Source of the DNA: Chitinilyticum piscinae
Lineage (GTDB): Bacteria > Pseudomonadota > Gammaproteobacteria > Burkholderiales > Chitinibacteraceae
Reading direction: 5' to 3'
NCBI RefSeq assembly: GCF_015223195.1
Contig: NZ_JADFUA010000004.1
Coordinates: forward strand, 186,001 to 250,000
DNA length: 64,000 bases
Shown here: in pieces, positions 57,322 through 64,000 of the stretch
Layout of the letters: each line of letters starts with the position of its first letter
How positions within the stretch are numbered: position 1 is the first letter of the stretch
Translations under genes and position numbers: made by a program
The notes under the pieces: generated by a model
Told to the model about the DNA's origin: nothing
Database searches by the model: none
Seen by the model: the letters and a program-made list of their open reading frames with translations, nothing else

Positions 57322-58179
57322 CTAACCCTTTACCGCGCCGGCAGTCAGCCCGCGCACGAAGTATTTGCCAGCCAGCACGTAAACGATGATGGTCGGCAAG
57401 GCGGCGATCAGCGCAGCAGCCATGTCGACGTTGTATTCCTTCACGCTGGTAGTGGTATTCGCCAGATTGTTCAGCCCCACGGTAATCGGACGTGAATCCA
57501 GTCCCGAGAACACCACGCCGAAGAGGAAATCATTCCAGATCTGCGTGAATTGCCAGATCACGGTCACGGTGAGAATGGGCGTCGACATCGGCAGGATGAT
57601 GCGCAAGAAAATCCGCCAGAATCCGGCGCCATCCAGCCGCGCGGCCTTGATCAGCTCGTCGGGAATGCCGACGTAGTAATTGCGGAAAAACAGCGTGGTA
57701 CTCGCCAGTCCGCAGACCACATGCACGAATACCAGGCCCGGAATGGAACTCGCCATGCCGAAGAGCCCCAGCGTCTGCGCCATCGGCAGCAGCAACACCT
57801 GAAAGGGAATGAAGACCCCGAACAGAATCATCCCGAACACGATTTCCGAACCTCGGAACTGCCACTTGGAGAGCACGTAACCATTGATGGCCCCAAGCGC
57901 TGTCGAAATGGCCACGGCAGGCACGACCATCAGTACCGAATTCCAGAAGTACGGTTGAAGCCCGCTGCAATCGACACCGGTACAGGCACTCGACCAGGCC
58001 TTTTGCCAGGCCGCCAGGCTGATATCCAGTGGCAGCGACAGCAGATTGCCGTTGCGGATTTCCTCCATGCCTTTCAGCGAGGTGGTAAACATCACATACA
58101 GTGGCAGCAGGTAGTACACGGCCGCGATCAGCAGCGAGCCATAGACGACGATGCGCCAGAAGCGGTTTTGCTCAATCAC
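57322..58179 (-). CDS. gtsC: sugar ABC transporter permease (GtsC/MalG-like)
   Basis: A 285-residue inner-membrane permease with about six helices and the EAA-type coupling loop (DELIKAARLDGAGFWRIFLRIILPMSTPILTVT shown here only in outline), which contacts the ATPase. It pairs with GtsB. It starts with GTG at 58179, eight bases inside the gtsB gene, with GGAG nine bases upstream. GtsC-type subunits bring glucose or mannose through the membrane in pseudomonads. Confidence 0.9.
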   Translation of the reverse strand: MIEQNRFWRIVVYGSLLIAAVYYLLPLYVMFTTSLKGMEEIRNGNLLSLPLDISLAAWQKAWSSACTGVDCSGLQPYFWNSVLMVVPAVAISTALGAINGYVLSKWQFRGSEIVFGMILFGVFIPFQVLLLPMAQTLGLFGMASSIPGLVFVHVVCGLASTTLFFRNYYVGIPDELIKAARLDGAGFWRIFLRIILPMSTPILTVTVIWQFTQIWNDFLFGVVFSGLDSRPITVGLNNLANTTTSVKEYNVDMAAALIAALPTIIVYVLAGKYFVRGLTAGAVKG

Positions 58180-59071
58180 GGCGCTTGCTCCTCAGTTCGG
58201 AATACAGATACGGCACCACCAGAGCCGCAACGGTCGCCAGCATCATCATGGCCGACGCCGCGCCCAGCCCCATCTGGCCGCGCGTGAAGGCCATCTGGTA
58301 CATGAAGGTTGCCGGCAGATCGGAAGAGAAACCCGGGCCGCCCCCCGTGAGCGCCATGACCAGATCGAAACTCTTGATGGCAATGTGCGCCAGAATCATC
58401 AGGGTCGAGAAAAACACCGGACGCAATGCCGGCAGCACGATGCGCCAGTAGATGCGCGGCAGTGACGCGCCATCGATCTGGGCGGCCTTGATGATGCTGT
58501 CATCGATACCGCGCAAACCGGCCAGAAACAGTGCCATCACAAAACCCGAGGATTGCCACATGGCGGCGATCACGACCGTATAGATCGAATAATCCGGGTT
58601 CACCAGCCAGTCGAAGGTGAAGCTGGCAAATCCCCAGTCATGCAGCAGTTTTTCCAGGCCAAGACCGGGATTGAGCATCCACTTCCACGCAGTGCCCGTC
58701 ACGATGAATGACAGTGCGAGCGGATACAGATAAATGGTGCGGAGCACACCCTCGGCGCGGATTTTCTGATCCAGCATCACCGCCAGGAAAATCCCGACAG
58801 CCATCGCCCCGCCGATGAACAGCACGCCGAAAATGCCCAGATTCTGCACCGCGGTCCACCAGCGCTCGCTGGCGAACAGTGCTTCGTACTGGGACAGACC
58901 TGCCGACTCGTAATTGGGCAGAATGCGCGAGCGGGTAAACGAGAGGTAACCATTCCAGGCGATGAAGCCATAAATGAAGACCAGCGAAAGCAGGAAAGAA
59001 GGTGCCAGAACCAGGCGCGGCAGCCAGCGCTCCGCAAACCCGTAGTGTGCGGATTGAGTGGTATGACTCAT
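58172..59071 (-). CDS. gtsB: sugar ABC transporter permease (GtsB/MalF-like)
   Basis: The partner permease of 299 residues with about six membrane helices and the coupling loop around DDSIIKAAQIDGASLPRIYW. RBS GGAG stands six bases before ATG 59071. It overlaps gtsC by 8 bases. It follows the gtsA binding-protein gene with an 83-base gap that contains a strong hairpin. Confidence 0.9.
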   Translation of the reverse strand: MSHTTQSAHYGFAERWLPRLVLAPSFLLSLVFIYGFIAWNGYLSFTRSRILPNYESAGLSQYEALFASERWWTAVQNLGIFGVLFIGGAMAVGIFLAVMLDQKIRAEGVLRTIYLYPLALSFIVTGTAWKWMLNPGLGLEKLLHDWGFASFTFDWLVNPDYSIYTVVIAAMWQSSGFVMALFLAGLRGIDDSIIKAAQIDGASLPRIYWRIVLPALRPVFFSTLMILAHIAIKSFDLVMALTGGGPGFSSDLPATFMYQMAFTRGQMGLGAASAMMMLATVAALVVPYLYSELRSKRRD

Positions 59072-59082
59072 GTCGATCTCCA

Positions 59083-59106
59083 ACCTCCCGCCTGCTGGCG
59101 GGAGGT
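59083..59106 (-). promoter_or_regulatory. intercistronic hairpin between gtsA and gtsB
   Basis: A perfect 10-bp stem (ACCTCCCGCC with GGCGGGAGGT) and a 4-base loop lies 48 bases after gtsA and 11 bases before gtsB. It would stabilise the upstream gtsA message and reduce read-through to the permeases, as at malE-malF in E. coli. Confidence 0.7.
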
Positions 59107-59154
59107 ATTCAGAGCAAGGCCTTGGTATGACTAGCCTGTGTGGCTATACCCTGA

Positions 59155-60399
59155 TTATTGGACCTTGGCGGCGGTAGCCAGCTTGTCGGCAGCCTGCTGC
59201 GCCGACATCTTGTCGTCGTTCCAGTATTGCGACACCACGTCATAGATGGCCCCCTGGGTGGCCGAACGCATGGCCATGCCGTGAGCCCATGACGGAACCA
59301 GCGAACCGGACTTGGCCGTGGCCGCAAAATCAGCCGACGACTTCTTGCCGCATTCGTCGAATTTGGCCATGTCCATCCCGGTACGCGCAGGGATTGATCC
59401 CTTGTTCAGGTTGAAGGTTTCCTGGAATGCCGGGCTCATCAGTGCAGTAGCCAGATTATACTGCCCCTTCTCCACCTCCTTGCTGCCCTGCTTGAAGAAC
59501 ACAAAGGAATCGATATTGAAGGTGAAGGCCTTGTCGGTTCCCGGCGCGGCCACGCAGAGGAAATCCTTGCCCGGAACCTTTCCAGCGGCGAGGAATTCAC
59601 CCTTGGCCCAGTCACCCATGAACTGCATGGCGGCCTTGCCGTTGATCACCATGCTGGTCGCCTGGTTCCAGTCACGACCAGCCGAATTTTTATCCGTATA
59701 CGGCTTGAGTTTCTTGTAGGTTTCCAGTGATTTCAGCATGGTGGGGCTCTTGAGTGCCCCCTGATCGAGCTTGACGAAGGCTTTCTGATAGAAGTCCGCC
59801 CCGCCCACACCCAGCGCGATGCTCTCGAATACCGTGGCATCCTGCCAGGGCTGACCACCGTAGGCCAACGGCTGGATGCCGGCTTTTTTCAGCGCTTCCA
59901 GCGTGACGAACAGTTCATCCAGTGTTGCCGGCACCTTGGCATTGGCCTTTTTCAGCAACTCGGGGTTAACCCACAGCCAGTTCACCCGGTGCACGTTGAC
60001 CGGTGCCGCCACATATTGCCCTTTGTACTTCATCACGCCCGAAACCACGGGTGGGAGCAGTTTGTCCCAGCCTTCCTTCTTGGCAACCGGATCAATCGTG
60101 GCAAGGACGCCTTCGTCACCCCACTCCTGGATGGCCGGGCCCTTGATCTGTGCCGCCGCAGGCGGCTGACCGGAAACCACACGGCTTTTCAGCACGGTCA
60201 TGGCATTTTCACCTCCGCCACCGGCGACCGCGAAGTCTTTCCACTTGTGGCCCTTGCCTTCCATGGTTTTCTTCAACTCCACCGCCGCCTTGGCCTCACC
60301 GCCTGAGGTCCACCAGTGCAGCACTTCCACTTCGGCGGCGCTGGCGCCAAAAGCCAGCATCATGCCTGCAGCCAGAACGGCGATTTTCTGCTTTGCCAT
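59155..60399 (-). CDS. gtsA: glucose/mannose-type ABC transporter substrate-binding protein (GtsA-like)
   Basis: The 414-residue periplasmic protein matches Pseudomonas GtsA in order and wording. Its signal peptide (1-20) is followed by AEVEVLHWWTSGGEAKA, MTVLKSRVVSGQPPAAAQ, KGPAIQEWGDEGVLA, PVNVHRVNWLW and the C-terminal YDVVSQYWNDDK. It belongs to the bacterial SBP_1 family. The ATG at 60399 is supported by AGGAG nine bases upstream. It is the first gene of the gts-like cluster. The substrate is probably glucose or a related hexose, inferred from the GtsA likeness. An inverted repeat and UTR hairpin lie upstream. Confidence 0.92.
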   Translation of the reverse strand: MAKQKIAVLAAGMMLAFGASAAEVEVLHWWTSGGEAKAAVELKKTMEGKGHKWKDFAVAGGGGENAMTVLKSRVVSGQPPAAAQIKGPAIQEWGDEGVLATIDPVAKKEGWDKLLPPVVSGVMKYKGQYVAAPVNVHRVNWLWVNPELLKKANAKVPATLDELFVTLEALKKAGIQPLAYGGQPWQDATVFESIALGVGGADFYQKAFVKLDQGALKSPTMLKSLETYKKLKPYTDKNSAGRDWNQATSMVINGKAAMQFMGDWAKGEFLAAGKVPGKDFLCVAAPGTDKAFTFNIDSFVFFKQGSKEVEKGQYNLATALMSPAFQETFNLNKGSIPARTGMDMAKFDECGKKSSADFAATAKSGSLVPSWAHGMAMRSATQGAIYDVVSQYWNDDKMSAQQAADKLATAAKVQ

Positions 60400-60425
60400 G
60401 TGTGTGATCTCCTGATTGTTGTGCT

Positions 60426-60445
60426 TCCGGAGTGGCTGCTCCGGA
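60426..60445 (-). promoter_or_regulatory. hairpin in the gtsA 5' UTR
   Basis: A perfect 7-bp stem (TCCGGAG with CTCCGGA) and a 6-base loop lies about 27 bases before the ATG, just upstream of the SD. It may stabilise the mRNA 5' end. Confidence 0.5.
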
Positions 60446-60470
60446 TGTAGTTCAGAGTATGACAACTACA
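60446..60470. promoter_or_regulatory. inverted repeat, candidate operator of gtsA
   Basis: TGTAGTT and AACTACA are perfect inverted repeats separated by 11 bases. They overlap the best -10-like box (CATACT on the minus strand), as expected for a repressor site. No regulator gene is adjacent. Confidence 0.5.
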
Positions 60471-60738
60471 CTCATTTGCAACATCAGGTCCTTACCCGTC
60501 AGGGACGGGCCTTATCCGGCAAGGTGACACACAGACAATTGAGAAAATCTGTAAGTAATCAAGCCTCAGCAACTACAAGGATTGACGTGGGTTTCGCCTA
60601 CCCCTGTGGCAAACCTGCCGTTTATGGGCTTGCGCATGCAGCCGGCGAACGACATACCCCAAGAGCCTACCGGTCGGTAGCCGCTTCCATCCAAGATGTT
60701 CAGAGCGATACGCGCAGCACTTATGCCGCAACGCAGCA

Positions 60739-63210
<2,472 letters not shown>

Positions 63211-64000
63211 TCAGGCGAACAGACGCAGCGCCGCTACCGATCCGGGAGCAATGCCACGATCATCCATGCGGGCATAGATGCCAGCAAGTTGCTTACGGAT
63301 GCTGGCGATGCTGGGCGGAGTCAACGGCTTGCCGTTGTCGTCGACCAGATTGCCAGCCAGCGCACCCGACAGGCTCTGGGCGAAATCGCACAGGTAATCA
63401 AATACCGGCAAGCCTCCGGCCACCCGCGGCACGTCAAACAGCAGCGTGAGGGCCTCCGAGGTTTTGCCAAACGGCGACTGATCCTGATTGGCCAGGGTAA
63501 ACAGTGTCTTGCCCGAATCGCTGCGATAGTGGAACGCGCCATCCTGACCGCGCACCAGACCGGATTGCTCGGCAAGCACCCGCACCTTTTCCAGCGGGAA
63601 TGGGCGATCAACGGCAAGGATATTCAGACCGATCAGCACATCAACACCGGCACAGAAATCATCCAGATCTTGCGCTGATGCGAGCTTGCTGCTGCGCTGC
63701 GGATAGGAAACACTGGCTTCGATGCCATCGGCAAACTGCTGCACGCTCATGGTGAAGGCATTGAGCTGCTCGGGGGTAACGGCGCCCTGACGGTCGGCCA
63801 GTTGCAGCGCGATGCGCAGTTCGCTGTAGCGGCTGCGGCTGTGCGGGTGAACGGCTTCCCAGTGATCCTGCACGGTACGGCCGATCACCTGGATGCGCTT
63901 GGCACCGGAGAACGGCGGCACTTCACCCGCCGAGACCGGCTCGCCGGCATGCACTTCAGCAATGAAATCCAGCGCGGGATCGATCAGGCTGGTCGCCAGC
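63211..64000 (-). CDS. zipA: cell division protein ZipA, C-terminal part (5' end outside window)
   Basis: ZipA anchors FtsZ to the inner membrane at the division ring. The visible 262 codons include most of the C-terminal FtsZ-binding domain, from LIDPALDFIAEVHAGEPVSA at the window edge to KQLAGIYARMDDRGIAPGS. The N-terminal membrane helix and linker lie upstream of base 64000. The frame is open to the window edge, so the start is unseen. Gene order zipA-ligA is conserved in Gammaproteobacteria and Neisseriales. Assignment rests on the C-terminal wording and on position. Confidence 0.8.
   Translation of the reverse strand, partial: LATSLIDPALDFIAEVHAGEPVSAGEVPPFSGAKRIQVIGRTVQDHWEAVHPHSRSRYSELRIALQLADRQGAVTPEQLNAFTMSVQQFADGIEASVSYPQRSSKLASAQDLDDFCAGVDVLIGLNILAVDRPFPLEKVRVLAEQSGLVRGQDGAFHYRSDSGKTLFTLANQDQSPFGKTSEALTLLFDVPRVAGGLPVFDYLCDFAQSLSGALAGNLVDDNGKPLTPPSIASIRKQLAGIYARMDDRGIAPGSVAALRLFA

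Larger units (their letters stand above)
60400..60738. other. 339-base spacer between ligA and gtsA
   Basis: No supported gene. It holds, from right to left on the gtsA strand, the region downstream of ligA, the gtsA promoter region, the inverted repeat at 60446-60470 and the UTR stem at 60426-60445. A small palindrome (CTACCGGTCGGTAG) lies at 60669-60682, without a T run. No clear -35 is visible; a CATACT box within the inverted repeat is the best -10 candidate. Confidence 0.6.

Overview
The window reads as chromosomal DNA of a Gram-negative betaproteobacterium, most likely in the order Neisseriales and near the chitin-degrading Chitinibacter/Chitinolyticbacter-type genera. This is an inference from gene content and order (cmk-rpsA-ihfB-lapA-lapB-pyrF-hldA, leuC-entericidin-leuD, nadK-recN, zipA-ligA), from heptose/LPS genes and from a secreted chitinase. 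Base composition is about 60% GC by eye. No rRNA, tRNA, CRISPR array, prophage or complete insertion sequence was found. About 50 genes are supported, mostly housekeeping.

Layout. 1-780: end of a GGDEF diguanylate cyclase. 805-10101 (minus strand): tyrosine/aromatic genes (class I-beta DAHP synthase, tyrA), an aldo/keto reductase, then cmk, rpsA, ihfB, lapA, lapB, pyrF and hldA. 10219-15612: HD-GYP protein, MFS permease, pgsA, the argP/argO regulator-exporter pair, and an MscS-type channel. 15825-18427: a DEAD-box helicase and rquA, the rhodoquinone biosynthesis enzyme. 18587-22942: leuB, leuD, an entericidin and leuC, with nagB inserted between leuD and leuB. 23107-30589: an XRE/MmyB regulator, a two-CBM GH18 chitinase, the ABC-F ATPase yheS and a DUF1631 protein. 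30777-38221 (plus strand): the large NAD-glutamate dehydrogenase, prfB and lysS. 38324-40285: a patch of accessory genes with a decayed duplication. 40386-45251: a minus-strand cluster running PilZ-like protein, ung, ROK sugar kinase, GH9 glycosidase, hldD. 45351-52017: carbonic anhydrase, tadA, recN, nadK, hrcA and mltB. 52026-53683: gene-poor, AT-richer DNA with two unknown genes. 53779-64000: tex, a glucose-type ABC transporter (gtsABCD-like), ligA and the end of zipA.

How the genes fit together. The GH18 chitinase, NagB, the cytoplasmic GH9 enzyme with its ROK kinase, and the GtsABCD-like importer suggest use of chitin or chitosan and glucose. RquA together with a large NAD-dependent glutamate dehydrogenase suggests a respiratory chain that can switch to rhodoquinone-dependent fumarate reduction when oxygen is low. 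Envelope biogenesis is well represented (hldA, hldD, lapAB, pgsA, mltB, zipA).

Most notable observations: rquA; a recurrent 15-bp intergenic dyad (CAGG-GTATNNN-CCTG) abutting start or stop codons of at least six genes; the ung-ROK-GH9-hldD arrangement; a prfB without the programmed frameshift; a degenerate copy of the end of a TerB-like gene; and several hairpins that probably set expression ratios (gtsA/gtsB, zipA/ligA). I found no clearly undescribed multi-gene system such as a defence island.
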